A stretch of DNA of 64,000 bases from Candidatus Melainabacteria bacterium (GTDB lineage: Bacteria; Cyanobacteriota; Vampirovibrionia; Obscuribacterales; Obscuribacteraceae): positions 62,001-126,000 of the forward strand of contig PLXC01000147.1 in the NCBI GenBank assembly GCA_003151275.1. Direction: 5' to 3'. The notes under the pieces were generated by a model. That model was not told where the DNA came from and ran no database searches. It saw nothing but the letters and a program-made list of their open reading frames with translations. The first letter of the stretch is position 1. Every line of letters begins with the position of its first letter. Positions 45,847 through 55,518 of this stretch are shown here, in pieces. A program made the translations under genes and the position numbers.

Positions 45847-46032
45847 TCAAACAATTTTGATCAATTGTGGTTTTTCTTTTTCGTTTTCAAAATGACAATG
45901 AACTGCGTCTTTTAGCATCTGTTTCAGTTCATCACTTGAGTCGGCCTGAGTAAAGATAGGATAGCCAAGAGCCCTAGCGTCATAACCGCCTTCGGGAGCC
46001 TCTGTTATTTCGAAAATGATTTCGCTAGACAT
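45847..46032 (-). CDS. Small HicB-like protein
   Basis: A 61-residue protein from the ATG at 46032; a longer frame to 46068 is less likely. The sequence pattern EITEAPEGGYDARALG and DELKQMLKDAVHCHF matches the small beta-alpha fold of HicB-like proteins, a group sometimes mislabelled as an oxoisovalerate dehydrogenase subunit. Such proteins often pair with a HicA/YcfA-type toxin, but none is visible on either side. It may be an orphan regulator. Confidence 0.75.
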   Translation of the reverse strand: MSSEIIFEITEAPEGGYDARALGYPIFTQADSSDELKQMLKDAVHCHFENEKEKPQLIKIV

Positions 46033-46294
46033 CAGTTTGCCTACAATGGTTCTTACAGTATATCGCAAGCTGCATGAAGTCTTCTTGTTAGTGGCGATGT
46101 AAACCCGAAGTTATACGGCGGTTTGCGCGAAGGTTAGCCGCCATCGCCGGATGTATTTCAACTGTAGTGCCAATCGATGCAGATGAAGTTCTAAACGTGC
46201 ATATAGGTGGGGTAATTGGCAGCATCACAAATTTCTGGCAGAGTTGAACGCGTCTTGGGCCTAAATTCAACTCAATTGGTTTTTTGCGAAAAAC

Positions 46295-46585
46295 ATGGAA
46301 AACGCCTACATCTACTGGCTCTTCAATTGCGCGCGATGCCACCAGCAAGTAAAAAACTGCGACGCATGCCACCGCGGGAGAAGGTATTGCACAACGTGTT
46401 CTGAGCTGGCTCGAGAAGACTCTAAAAAGCTGGCTCGCAGAAGATATCAGAGCAGCCCTAAGGGAAGAGAGCAGAACAAAGTGAAACCATCAATCGAATT
46501 CGTGTGTGCTGCGGTAGATCGACTGGCTGCGGACAATTTTATTTATGCGGACGCACCAACATTCAATCCGAATCAATGGCCATAA
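46295..46585 (+). CDS. Cys-rich zinc-binding-like protein
   Basis: A 96-residue protein with seven Cys spaced as CARC, CDAC-H-RG-R-YC and TTC, followed by a basic helix (SKKLARRRYQSSPKGR). This pattern fits a widespread small protein group with C-x2-C-H-x2-V and RG-x2-YC motifs. I do not know its function; a double zinc ribbon for nucleic-acid contact is the simplest reading. The last 35 residues look unrelated to the group and may come from a shifted or replaced 3' end. The ribosome site is poor. Confidence 0.6.
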   Translation: MENAYIYWLFNCARCHQQVKNCDACHRGRRYCTTCSELAREDSKKLARRRYQSSPKGREQNKVKPSIEFVCAAVDRLAADNFIYADAPTFNPNQWP

Positions 46586-46729
46586 CATGCTTGCAATTTT
46601 ATCTTTGGCTGAACCAGCATACCCCAAAGGTATACTAGCCGCGATTTGAGTCGAGACTTCGCCAATGACTGAGGACTATAAAACGGGCCATTCTGGGAAT
46701 AATACCATCAAGCTCTGCAAGGACGCTTT

Positions 46730-48037
46730 ATGTCTCAATTCCTGCGAACAGCGCAATTAGCCATTCTCATTATCGGCATTGCTCCTGGTTTGCAGAGTTG
46801 TTTTGCTCAAGCCGGTCAAAATCTCAACAGCCTGATAGAACAGCTTAGAAAACCTGACACCTCATACTCCGCATGTTACAAACTTGCGAAGATGAAGTCT
46901 GCTGCTGCTCCAGCGGTGCCTTACTTGAACGCGCTCCTTAGTGATCCAACCAGAGAAAGGGATGCAGCCTATGCATTGGGTTGCATTGGTCCGGCCTCAG
47001 CACCTGCGGTGCCTCGGTTAGCAGCATTAGTGAGAGTCACTCCCAGCCGATACAAATATTGCTTCATTCAACCTCTCGGTTGGATTGGTCCCGGGGCATC
47101 GTCCGCAGTGCCCTCGATCATCTACGCACTCTCTGACGCCGACGTTATGAATCGGCGAGCTGCAGCAGAAGCTCTTGGGAAAATAGGCTCCCAGGCAATT
47201 TCTTCGGACAAGTCTTTGCGTCAAATGCTCGCCAGAGAAACCGACATCTCGGCACGCAGGGAGGCAGAAGAGGCGCTGATGAAAATTCATAGCGATCATC
47301 CACTCTCTACTCTTGAAGTTGCGCAAATGAGGACACCAACCGCCGCTCCTAACAACAGAGATAACGGGTTTGAAAGATTGGCCCAAACGCATTCAAATAC
47401 AACCGCCGCTCCTAACAACGGAATGCGTCACTCAGCACTTGAACCAACGGTACAAAGGCGTTTCGGGAGCTTAGCAAGTGACTCTGCTTGGGGCCGCTTG
47501 CAAAACTCAGCTTCTCGTAAATCATCATATCCTTACTCTCATTTGGGCTATGAGCCTGGCACCAAGCCGCCTGCTAATTCAGGCGATAATCTCATTGCAG
47601 ATGGTGGCTTTGAAGTTGGCCTGACGGTAAGCGGACGCTTCACCAACCAAGCGGGCAGCCAATTCATGGCGTGGTCTGTGAAGCAGGGAAGTGTCGATGT
47701 GGATCAAAAGCATGCTCCCGAAGGCAAAGATTGCATAGATATGGGTGGGAAGAGTGCCATCGCGCAAACAATTTCCACTTCGCCTGGAGGCAGTTACATC
47801 TTAACTTTCCTCCTTGCGCGTGACTCATCATGTGCACCTGGCACTAAGCGATTGTTGGTAAAAGCAGGCAGAGTTTCCAAAGAATTCGATTGCAGTGAGG
47901 TCCCTGATTCCTGGACGCAGATGTCGTTTAACTTTGAAGCCACCAGTGCAAAAACGGAGATCGAATTCGAGAGCTTGGATTCCACAACCGGTATGGGACC
48001 ACTCATAGATGCCGTCAAAGTTCGGCTGGCGAATTGA
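46730..48037 (+). CDS. Exported HEAT-repeat protein with C-terminal lectin-like domain
   Basis: A 435-residue protein with a signal peptide (about 1-26). PBS/HEAT-type repeats (about 35-190) carry the phrase AxPAVPxLxxLL and AAxALGxIG. A linker of low complexity follows, with a duplicated TTAAPNN-like segment. The C-terminal domain (about 285-435) starts NLIADGGFEVG and reads like a DUF642 or galactose-binding jelly-roll, ending in a conserved GPLIDAVKV. The last motif is typical of extracellular carbohydrate-binding modules. It may bind the cell surface or polysaccharide. Enzyme activity is not evident. Confidence 0.87.
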   Translation: MSQFLRTAQLAILIIGIAPGLQSCFAQAGQNLNSLIEQLRKPDTSYSACYKLAKMKSAAAPAVPYLNALLSDPTRERDAAYALGCIGPASAPAVPRLAALVRVTPSRYKYCFIQPLGWIGPGASSAVPSIIYALSDADVMNRRAAAEALGKIGSQAISSDKSLRQMLARETDISARREAEEALMKIHSDHPLSTLEVAQMRTPTAAPNNRDNGFERLAQTHSNTTAAPNNGMRHSALEPTVQRRFGSLASDSAWGRLQNSASRKSSYPYSHLGYEPGTKPPANSGDNLIADGGFEVGLTVSGRFTNQAGSQFMAWSVKQGSVDVDQKHAPEGKDCIDMGGKSAIAQTISTSPGGSYILTFLLARDSSCAPGTKRLLVKAGRVSKEFDCSEVPDSWTQMSFNFEATSAKTEIEFESLDSTTGMGPLIDAVKVRLAN

Positions 48038-48216
48038 TATTAAATACTGCAAGATGTTTCATGCTCGTAAATCATCAATATGAAGACACAGGTAATCGCC
48101 AAACTGAGTTTGCCAAACTCCAGAAAGACTTATTCGTCGTGCATCATGCTGAGGACGCTCTAGACAAACCATCCAAGTAGGAGCAAGGAGTACGCCGAGT
48201 GCAGAGTACGCGCAGC

Positions 48217-48243
48217 CCTGGGAGCGCACGCGTCCCGCGTGCC
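48217..48243 (-). repeat. REP-like element, variant stem
   Basis: CCTGGGAGCGC is followed by a perfect 7-bp hairpin with a three-base loop (48226-48232 with 48236-48242). In reverse orientation this matches the layout of the two copies near 20.8 kb: the same GCTCCCAGG arm but a different stem sequence that still pairs. The surrounding gap 48038-48578 (541 bases) has no open frame and no other clear signal. Confidence 0.6.
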
Positions 48244-48578
48244 ATCACAACCCAGCAGTCCTTGAGCCCAAGTTGCTCCTGAGAATCAAAAAAGCGACCA
48301 CAGCGGAACGGAACGAACATTCAATTATTCTCAACTACGTCACCTCGGTAATGGAGAATCCAGATTACGAAGAGGTTCCTTTTGCCGTTTACCAGACAAA
48401 CGATTTTGCTGAAAATGCTCCCTCCACGGGAAACTGAGCTGCATCACAAACTGAACTGACGTCGCCGCTGGACTCACAAAGAAAAAGTGCTCCGGCAAAC
48501 GAGTGCGCATTTCACTCAAATCACCGCGGTTTTAAGTCGCCGCTGACACTTCTCATATTTCCACTCAACAATCAGTCC

Positions 48579-51500
48579 TTAATCGGTAAACGGAGGCAGT
48601 GGTGGTGGGTCCTCTGTATCTTTAAAATCCGTTCGATTGCACCGAGCCACGAACTGCACTCTTAACTTTTCCAAGTTAAGGCAGGGAACTCGTTTACGTT
48701 TAAGAGATTCAATTGCAGTGTCCAACTTGATCGCGAACTGCACCGCTCTTCGACTTACCACGAATCGTTTGGCCTCTCGCACCAAAAAATCTTCGTCGGT
48801 TACTCTCAGGGCAAGTGCGTTCGCTAAAAGCAACTCTGCATTTTCTGCGTCGTTGGACATCAGGCAGTTTGTGAAAACCGCGTCAAATGTGTTGTTCAAT
48901 CTAAAGTCAAATTTGATAGGTGATGACTTGCTTAGCAATGCTACCAATAGTTCTGAGGAATGGGAAAACATGTTTTGGTGCACGAATTCATCGATCATCG
49001 AAAATATGTCTAACATTTGAATGTCGTCTGGCAGTAAGCTTGACACTTTAAGTATCTCCCTCAAATACTCGAATGCCAACGTGTAAGCTTTTGTTCGCAT
49101 AAGATACTGTAAAAAATTCATCTGATGTTGTAAGACTTGATCACCCTGGTAGACCGACTCAATCTCAATAATGCGTCTATATGTGTCATCGCACGCGATG
49201 GAATTCGACGTCTCTTCGAGTAGTCGTGCTTTTCTGTAGAGCAATGGTATCAGCGAATTGTGACGAATTCCTTTGCTGAGTTCGCGCAGTCGGATTACCT
49301 CATTTAATAGATAAAGTGGTAACGCAGTCCTCGCAGCCCAGCTGTTTTCTAGTTTCTGCATCAAATTGCCGAGTTCGGTATCATCCATGCTTTCGAGTAA
49401 TTCAAAAAGTACTTTTGGTGGGCTCAAAGTTTGTTGTGAGATAGTCAGCAGAAAATTACCTAGTGAGAAATAAAGCTCATTGCGAATTTCTTTGAATTCT
49501 TCATTCGCAACAAATATTTCGCGAATCTCCAAGGCCAGTTCATTTGCCTCGTAATCTTGCTTGAGCTCTATGTAGAATCTAGTCAAATCGAAAAAAGCAG
49601 TAACGTATTGAGGCACCGTTACCAGGCCCGCATTGATGCCTTTTAAGTCACTCTTATCCATCAGGCGGACTCGTTCGCAAATGTCGAAGCAATCTCTCGA
49701 ATCACCTAACTCAAAATATTGCTGAGCAAGTCTCGCCAACAACGGCACCAGACTCGGTGAGTTTCTTCCGTCTGCTTCTTCTCTAATAGCGATCAGTACT
49801 CTCCAAAATAAGTTTTTCTGCTCCTTCTCTAAAACGGATTTTTGAAGATGGGCAAAAATCTTTGTGTGATGCTCAAAAGCTTTTGCGGTGCCACTATCGA
49901 GCAGTTGCTCCGTCATGATTGAGAGAGGTTGGATGTACGAACTGAAGATTCTAGTGGGTGGGAAATCATACGCTACTTTCCATAGTTCATCCAGGATCTC
50001 AGCGCTAAATTTCGGATCTACACGAGAGTGCAAAAGCTCCAAAATATAGGGCAATAATTCTAGGGCGAATGATGTTTGTGAGAACTGCACATTTTGATCG
50101 ACCAGACTCTTCAATGCTGAAAAACTGGCTTGATCGAGCTTGGAATCTGGATCGACCAGCTGTTCGAGTAAATGGCTTTGGGACTGGGAGCAAATCCGCA
50201 CGTTGCCGTACAATGCCAAATCACGCACGTTGCCGTAGAATGCCAAATCATCAGAATACTCTAGAAATTTGTTAACCCTGCGAAATTGTTCCAGAGCCGG
50301 ATTGTATATCTTAGAAATTAGCGCATTACTCGAAATGGTGACAAGATTTCTCCGAGTTGCATTGTCCAGATTCTTCGCTCTGATGCGCGCCATTATGGAT
50401 CGGGAGTAGCATTCGCATGCTTCCTCTCTTAATTCGTTGAGCGCGAATCTGTCACCTAGATCTGCCAGGAGGTTCGCGAGCTGCAAATCTAATTCTCGTG
50501 TCGAGTTACCGCCATAAGTCGAAGTTGTCGCTTCCTTCGGTTTTGCTGTGGCCGCAGCCATGTTTAAATTCTTTTCGAAATCGATAAGTTCTTGTCGGAG
50601 CTTCTTTGTGATTTGGGTCTGTTCAAAGAGTTCGATTTCGTGTGCTCGCAATTTTTCCGCATAGTTCTGAGCACGTCTAAGGGCGGTGATTACCAAGTCG
50701 TCTGCTGGGCGATATTTAGCCATTTCTGCTCTCATTTGCCACGCTTTGACTTCGTAGTCCGCCGAATCGATGCGACTGCGAATATTCTGTTCTTTCTCCA
50801 CAGATGCATCTATTAGTTTCTGACGAATCTGTTTCTCTCTCGCTTTAAATTCTTCGAGTTCAGATTCTCGCAGTTGAGGATCCTTCTCCACGACTGGCAC
50901 GTATTCTTTCGAGCCTGGAGATTCTTTGAGTGTCTCTTCAATTTCGTGCGCGTACTCTAAAATTTCTTCAAAGGCAAATTTGGCTTGTGCAATTTGATGC
51001 TGATCCAAAAGAAGCCGATTCACTTCAACAAGCATCTCAAGGACTATCATTTGTCCCGGTTGCTGTGCGGCTTTCTTAAAAAGGCTTTTCAAAATATAGC
51101 GAGCTTTGTTGAATTTCTTTTTCGCGCTAGCAGTTAATTCACCATCAGTTATCCTTCCTAAACTTGTGAGTTTAACCTTGCTATCTTCGACTGCTTCCTT
51201 AAACTCCGAAGCACGCTGGCGATCCAATCGCGCCGATATAAGGTCCAACTCGGCCGATTGCCTAATTACACAAATTGCGTCAAGAAGCGCAGTTGTATTG
51301 CCTTTGATTTGAGCTGTCATTGCCACTGCCGACTGAACAAGGATCTTCTCAACTGCTGGTCTGTTTGAGAGTGAGTCCAGCCCTGACTCGTCTCGGAATT
51401 CCGCAAGAATGTTGCACAGCACGCGAACCACGCTTTGTTTGTCGATAGCGGTGAGGTCATCCCCGTACTTGCACACGCAATCCAGGGTTTCCTCGAATTC

Positions 51501-51683
51501 TCTCGTGTGACCTGTGAGAGCGTGAGTTCGGGCCAGTGCGAGATAAATGCCTGTGGCCGGGACCATCCGCCCAGAGCGCAAATCCAAAGTGCCGCGACGC
51601 CAAGAGTGAATCGCAGTCCAGCTGCGCGCTTGGGCGAATGCTCTCTCTAATTCCGTTCTGGGAAGGAGCTGTTCTAGGGTCAC
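48579..51683 (-). CDS. Large helical-repeat protein of unknown function
   Basis: A 1034-residue, almost wholly helical protein without signal peptide, membrane segment or known catalytic motif. Residues 130-390 include long charged helices likely to form coiled coil (KEQNIRSRIDSADYEVKAW). The rest resembles degenerate TPR units, for example RFALNELREEACECYSRSIMAR and QYFELGDSRDCFDICERVRL. The start is GTG with a weak ribosome site. It is the largest protein here and stands alone between a 541-base gap and a TPR gene on the same strand. Probably a cytoplasmic scaffold. An internal 27-bp duplication is recorded separately. Confidence 0.87.
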   Translation of the reverse strand: MTLEQLLPRTELERAFAQARSWTAIHSWRRGTLDLRSGRMVPATGIYLALARTHALTGHTREFEETLDCVCKYGDDLTAIDKQSVVRVLCNILAEFRDESGLDSLSNRPAVEKILVQSAVAMTAQIKGNTTALLDAICVIRQSAELDLISARLDRQRASEFKEAVEDSKVKLTSLGRITDGELTASAKKKFNKARYILKSLFKKAAQQPGQMIVLEMLVEVNRLLLDQHQIAQAKFAFEEILEYAHEIEETLKESPGSKEYVPVVEKDPQLRESELEEFKAREKQIRQKLIDASVEKEQNIRSRIDSADYEVKAWQMRAEMAKYRPADDLVITALRRAQNYAEKLRAHEIELFEQTQITKKLRQELIDFEKNLNMAAATAKPKEATTSTYGGNSTRELDLQLANLLADLGDRFALNELREEACECYSRSIMARIRAKNLDNATRRNLVTISSNALISKIYNPALEQFRRVNKFLEYSDDLAFYGNVRDLALYGNVRICSQSQSHLLEQLVDPDSKLDQASFSALKSLVDQNVQFSQTSFALELLPYILELLHSRVDPKFSAEILDELWKVAYDFPPTRIFSSYIQPLSIMTEQLLDSGTAKAFEHHTKIFAHLQKSVLEKEQKNLFWRVLIAIREEADGRNSPSLVPLLARLAQQYFELGDSRDCFDICERVRLMDKSDLKGINAGLVTVPQYVTAFFDLTRFYIELKQDYEANELALEIREIFVANEEFKEIRNELYFSLGNFLLTISQQTLSPPKVLFELLESMDDTELGNLMQKLENSWAARTALPLYLLNEVIRLRELSKGIRHNSLIPLLYRKARLLEETSNSIACDDTYRRIIEIESVYQGDQVLQHQMNFLQYLMRTKAYTLAFEYLREILKVSSLLPDDIQMLDIFSMIDEFVHQNMFSHSSELLVALLSKSSPIKFDFRLNNTFDAVFTNCLMSNDAENAELLLANALALRVTDEDFLVREAKRFVVSRRAVQFAIKLDTAIESLKRKRVPCLNLEKLRVQFVARCNRTDFKDTEDPPPLPPFTD
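50198..50251 (-). repeat. 27-bp in-frame tandem duplication
   Basis: Two adjacent 27-base units (50198-50224 and 50225-50251) differ at two bases and add nine residues (DLALYGNVR-like) to the large helical protein. The near identity shows a recent event. Confidence 0.85.
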
Positions 51684-51755
51684 AGACGTGTCCGATCGGA
51701 GTCTATTTCATCTTAATAGATCGTGCAGTCTCTGTGTATCTGGTTTACCCTGAAA

Positions 51756-52523
51756 TTAGGCTGTGGATTTTTTGAGCCGGCTTTGTTTAGCCTCGATTGC
51801 CTTAATGTCCTTCAATTGCTTTTTTAAAGCGAGAGCTTGTTTGTGAAGAGGGAGTGCCTCTTCCCGCCTGTCTTGCCAATCGTATGAAGTGGCAAGCAAG
51901 GACACGCAGTATTCATAGTCTGCATAGTCCGCTGACTTTTGCTGTCGTTTGTGGCTTAGCAAAGCGATGGCGTCCCTAACCAGTTGATCTCCTACTCCAT
52001 ACTTATTTTGTCTGTTGCGCGTATCGCCCAGAACAGCCATCGTCACTGCGATTTGATTCGACGTGTCTTTAACGCGCTTGTACATATTTATCGAAGCCGT
52101 CAACCATTTGTCGGCCTGGGCGTAATCGTTCAACATGTAATAACACAAGCCTTGTCCGTAGCGCATATCAGCAATGTCGCTGTTCTCATGCTTGTATTGT
52201 TGCAGCATTATCTCGGCTGTCTTGTTGTAATAAAATGCCGCTTCTTTATACTTTCCTTGCCCATAAAGCTTCGACGCGTGTTCGCACGTGCAATTTTGAG
52301 CTGTTGTGGGATAACTTTCTTGCGCTTTAATAATTCGTTCCGGCTCACTGTTCGTATTCTTCTTCTCATTAACAGTTTTGACGGGCTGAATGACCTTGAC
52401 TGTGGTTTTCACCGTCGTCATCCTGATCGTAGGCATTATTAGTGGTTTAATAAACACGGTTTCTGCCGTCGCTGGCAGGCAAATTGTCGCAATTATGGAT
52501 ATTAAGATTGGAACTTTTTTCAT
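51756..52523 (-). CDS. Exported TPR protein
   Basis: A 255-residue protein with a signal peptide (about 1-20, ending ATAE). A basic, Thr/Val/Lys-rich spacer (25-70) leads to TPRs (about 80-245), e.g. GQGKYKEAAFYYNKTAEIM and NDYAQADKWLTASINMY. A CTCEHA motif gives two cysteines. No catalytic domain. It precedes the large helical protein by 72 bases on the same strand and may share its transcript. Confidence 0.82.
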   Translation of the reverse strand: MKKVPILISIIATICLPATAETVFIKPLIMPTIRMTTVKTTVKVIQPVKTVNEKKNTNSEPERIIKAQESYPTTAQNCTCEHASKLYGQGKYKEAAFYYNKTAEIMLQQYKHENSDIADMRYGQGLCYYMLNDYAQADKWLTASINMYKRVKDTSNQIAVTMAVLGDTRNRQNKYGVGDQLVRDAIALLSHKRQQKSADYADYEYCVSLLATSYDWQDRREEALPLHKQALALKKQLKDIKAIEAKQSRLKKSTA

Positions 52524-52784
52524 GCGCTATACCCCAGAACCTCAATCTCCATCCTACTACCTGTTGAGTTGCTTGACAACTGGCGATGGTGACGGCAAAT
52601 TAGCTGTATTCGGAACCGTATGTGGTGCACAAAAGTCAGACTAAAATGCGACCCATAAAATTGCTCGGCACCGCATATGGTGTCCATGACAAGTGATGTC
52701 AGTAATTGGTGGCATGGTGCAACTCCTCTCTGAAATTGCTATGCTTAGCAAATTCGTACTAGTCCTTAAAGGGCGCATTCGCAG

Positions 52785-53969
52785 ATGAACAAACGCACTG
52801 CCAAGATCCTCATAGGTGACTTGCTGGTTAAGGCCGGGATGATTGAGCTTGGCGACTTGGCCGATGCTATTCCGATCTCGACCAAGACTGGACTGCCGGT
52901 CGGTAGAATACTTGTCGGCTCCGGTTTTTTGAGCGACGAAAAATTGCAGAGCGCGTTGCGTGCTCAGTCACTTATTCGCGATAACTTTCTCACGGTAGAC
53001 ATGGCGACCAAAGCCTTGCAATCAGTCGCAACTGAGAACATTTCTCTTGACGATGCCCTCGCCAACAATGGTTGGCGTTCGGAATATTTCGACTTGACTA
53101 ACAAGCTCGGTCACTTGCTTCGTGATTCTGAGTTAGTGCACCCTGACACCATTGATGAGGCGCTGCAAACCTGCTTTACGACTGGACTGCCTTTAGGCAG
53201 AATTTTGGTTTTGAAGGGAGTTATTTCCGATTCAATCGCTAATGCCGCGGTTTCTTCTCAGATTCTTATCCGCGACAAGAAAATCGATCGGGAGCAAGCC
53301 GTAGCGGCTCTTAAATTTGCCGCAGAGCGTCGCACCAGCATTGAAGAGTCCCTGGATTTCCACGGATTTTTGCAGCAGAAATCGGCTAAAACAGTTCGTC
53401 TAGGTGAACTTCTGGTGCTTGCCGGAATCGTTTCTGATATCGATTTGTTGTCTTCTGTTGAAAAAGGGCTGGTTGACGACATTCCAATCGGACAAGTATT
53501 GGTCGAAGCTCGTTTGATCACGCAAGCAACGTTGGATCAAGCGCTTCAGATGCAGGCGTTGGTGAACTCTTTTGAGATAACGCCAACGCAGGGCGCCGAA
53601 GTCGTGAAGCTTTTGCGACTGCAAGACATTCCTGTTTCTCAAGCTCTTGCCCAAGTGAAGAAGGAAGAGAAAGCGGAAATCAAGGCGCCCACTCTTGAAT
53701 TCCCCGAGTTGATTCGCTTGGTCGGCATTGTGCCAGGCAAAGAGATGGTGATCGCTCGCGCTCTCAGTCACAGCACGAACACTCCGTTGCCGCAGGTTCT
53801 GCTTTCAAAGAAATTGATAGACCAGCCGACGTTGACGGCTGTTCTTCGCACACAGGAGCTTTTAGCTCAGAATAAGATGAGTGCTGAACAGGCGATCTTC
53901 GCACTGCACAACTGGCTTTGGACCCGAGGCGACTTCGACGAGCTTTTGAAAAATCTCGGCTGGCTCTGA
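52785..53969 (+). CDS. Protein of four MshEN-like repeats
   Basis: A 394-residue soluble protein formed almost entirely of four units of about 95 residues. Each has the pattern RLGELLVxAGIV-x(5)-L-x(8)-TGLPxGRILVxxGxI-x(4)-LxxALxxQ, the motif of the N-terminal domain of type II secretion ATPases (MshEN), which in some members binds cyclic di-GMP. No ATPase domain follows. A stand-alone array suggests a binding or scaffold protein. The last unit is the most divergent. It faces the degenerate GGDEF gene tail to tail, 21 bases apart. Ligand binding is inferred. Confidence 0.88.
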   Translation: MNKRTAKILIGDLLVKAGMIELGDLADAIPISTKTGLPVGRILVGSGFLSDEKLQSALRAQSLIRDNFLTVDMATKALQSVATENISLDDALANNGWRSEYFDLTNKLGHLLRDSELVHPDTIDEALQTCFTTGLPLGRILVLKGVISDSIANAAVSSQILIRDKKIDREQAVAALKFAAERRTSIEESLDFHGFLQQKSAKTVRLGELLVLAGIVSDIDLLSSVEKGLVDDIPIGQVLVEARLITQATLDQALQMQALVNSFEITPTQGAEVVKLLRLQDIPVSQALAQVKKEEKAEIKAPTLEFPELIRLVGIVPGKEMVIARALSHSTNTPLPQVLLSKKLIDQPTLTAVLRTQELLAQNKMSAEQAIFALHNWLWTRGDFDELLKNLGWL

Positions 53970-53990
53970 TTCGTCGTGCGTCCGAAACCG

Positions 53991-54710
53991 CTAAGCCTGC
54001 TCAGCTTCAGAGAATGAATAGGTGTTGCCGCCTCGTCGTTGAGCGTCGTTTAGGGCGTTTAATGCGGCTCTAAACAGTTCGTCCTCTTTCTGGCCACTTA
54101 CCGGATAAGCCGCCAATCCCTGACTAACCGTCACTGACCAATTTTGACCAACGTCTGAAATTCTTTCCGCAAAAATTTTTGTTCTGATTCTTTCTGCTAG
54201 AACGGAGGCTCCGGCAAGGTCAGTCTGCGGGCAGACGACGACAAAGGTATCGCCATCGTATCGACCTGGGATGTCCACGTCTCGGATTGTGCTCATCAAA
54301 AAGTTGGCAGTGCCTTTGAGCACTGAGTTGGACGCCAAATGTCCGAATTTGCCGTTGATTTCATGAAAACCGTCAACCCGCAGCAACAGAACAGTGGTCG
54401 CGTACTTGTAGCGCCTTGACCGTTTTAACTCGTCTTTGAGGGCTCTAGTAACGGACTTGTTATTGTAGAGTTCCGTTAAGCCATCGAGCAATGTCAGGCG
54501 GTCCATTTCGACAGGGTCGGAATTTGTTGCCAGCGTATTATGCAAATTATCCAGATAGTTACTTTTCTCGATTTCGCGCGTTCTGCGGGCGCTATCGCTG
54601 GTCGGCAACTGATTCAAATGCCCGTCGGTTCGAAGCTGATTGAGCTTTTTGCGAAAAAGAGACTCTCTACCCATGATGGGTTGGTCTTGATCTCGTGGAC
54701 CGGGTGCCAT
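53991..54710 (-). CDS. GGDEF-domain protein with degenerate active site
   Basis: A 239-residue protein with a helical N terminus (1-75) and a GGDEF domain (about 80-235). The opening DGLTELYNN and the following FGHLASNSVLK are well kept, but the active-site loop is RYDGDTF instead of RYGGDEF (residues 152-156 DGDTF), so the first Gly and the key Glu are lost. Diguanylate cyclase activity is unlikely. It may bind GTP or act as a partner. It has no membrane or sensor domain. It is convergent with the four-unit MshEN-like gene. Confidence 0.9.
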   Translation of the reverse strand: MAPGPRDQDQPIMGRESLFRKKLNQLRTDGHLNQLPTSDSARRTREIEKSNYLDNLHNTLATNSDPVEMDRLTLLDGLTELYNNKSVTRALKDELKRSRRYKYATTVLLLRVDGFHEINGKFGHLASNSVLKGTANFLMSTIRDVDIPGRYDGDTFVVVCPQTDLAGASVLAERIRTKIFAERISDVGQNWSVTVSQGLAAYPVSGQKEDELFRAALNALNDAQRRGGNTYSFSEAEQA

Positions 54711-54967
54711 TGGAACTGCCTCGCTAACGCTGCCATGGTGCTAAAAACGGAATTATACTCCAGGTGGGGCTGTTTTCGTAGCCCCGGCTATTTCTCCACT
54801 TTGGGCAACGGACCATAAAGATTTTCGGCAAGAAATTCCGCTCACTTAATTACCGGGAATTCAGGAACTTGTATTATTGGGTGAACAATTACATGGCGTC
54901 CGCGGGAGCAATGTCCTGCGAACTATCAACTTCAGCAATTGCGAAGTTACTTATTTGGAGAATACAA

Positions 54968-55513
54968 ATGACTCGATTGACACCAGTTGACCCGGCGAGC
55001 GCGACAGGTCCTACAAAAGAAGTGCTGGATCAGATCCAGAAAAAAATGGGTCGAGTGCCTAACGTCTTCGCCTTAATGGCGAACTCACCCGCGGCAGTTA
55101 AAGGTTATTTGGCGATGAATGAAGCGTTGGCGGGCGGCTCTTTGGATGCGCTCATGCGCGAGCGCATTGCCATTACTGCAGCAGAAGTTCATGCCTGCGA
55201 ATATTGCTTGTCCGCGCATTCGCAAATGGCTAAAGCCGCAGGTCTGAGCGATGATGAACTGTTTAAGGCGCGTCAGTCACAATCAAGCGACGCCAAAGCA
55301 GATGTAGGTTTGACGTTTGTCCGTAACATCCTTTTGAGACGCGCTGAAATCCAAGACGCTGATATTAAAGATCTTCACGAAGCAGGTTACACCGACGGCG
55401 AAATTGCTGAATTGATTGCGAACACAGCTCTGAACTTGTTCACAAACTATTTCAACATAATCGCTCAGACAGAAAATGATTTTCCAAAAGTGGCGCTGGC
55501 ATTTCCTGCGTGA
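54968..55513 (+). CDS. AhpD-like carboxymuconolactone decarboxylase family protein
   Basis: A 181-residue protein. The ATG at 54968 follows GGAG; the longer frame from 54869 is not supported. It carries HACEYCLSAHS, the C-x-x-C-x-x-x-H site of alkylhydroperoxidase AhpD-like proteins, in the usual helical fold. Such proteins reduce peroxides through the Cys pair. It is close to full family length. A role in peroxide defence is likely. It stands between convergent minus-strand genes. Confidence 0.93.
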   Translation: MTRLTPVDPASATGPTKEVLDQIQKKMGRVPNVFALMANSPAAVKGYLAMNEALAGGSLDALMRERIAITAAEVHACEYCLSAHSQMAKAAGLSDDELFKARQSQSSDAKADVGLTFVRNILLRRAEIQDADIKDLHEAGYTDGEIAELIANTALNLFTNYFNIIAQTENDFPKVALAFPA

Positions 55514-55518
55514 TTAAG

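Noticed and set aside
48038..48578. Possible small gene in the 541-base gap
   Set aside because: No frame with a start, ribosome site and protein-like composition; only the REP-like element stands out.
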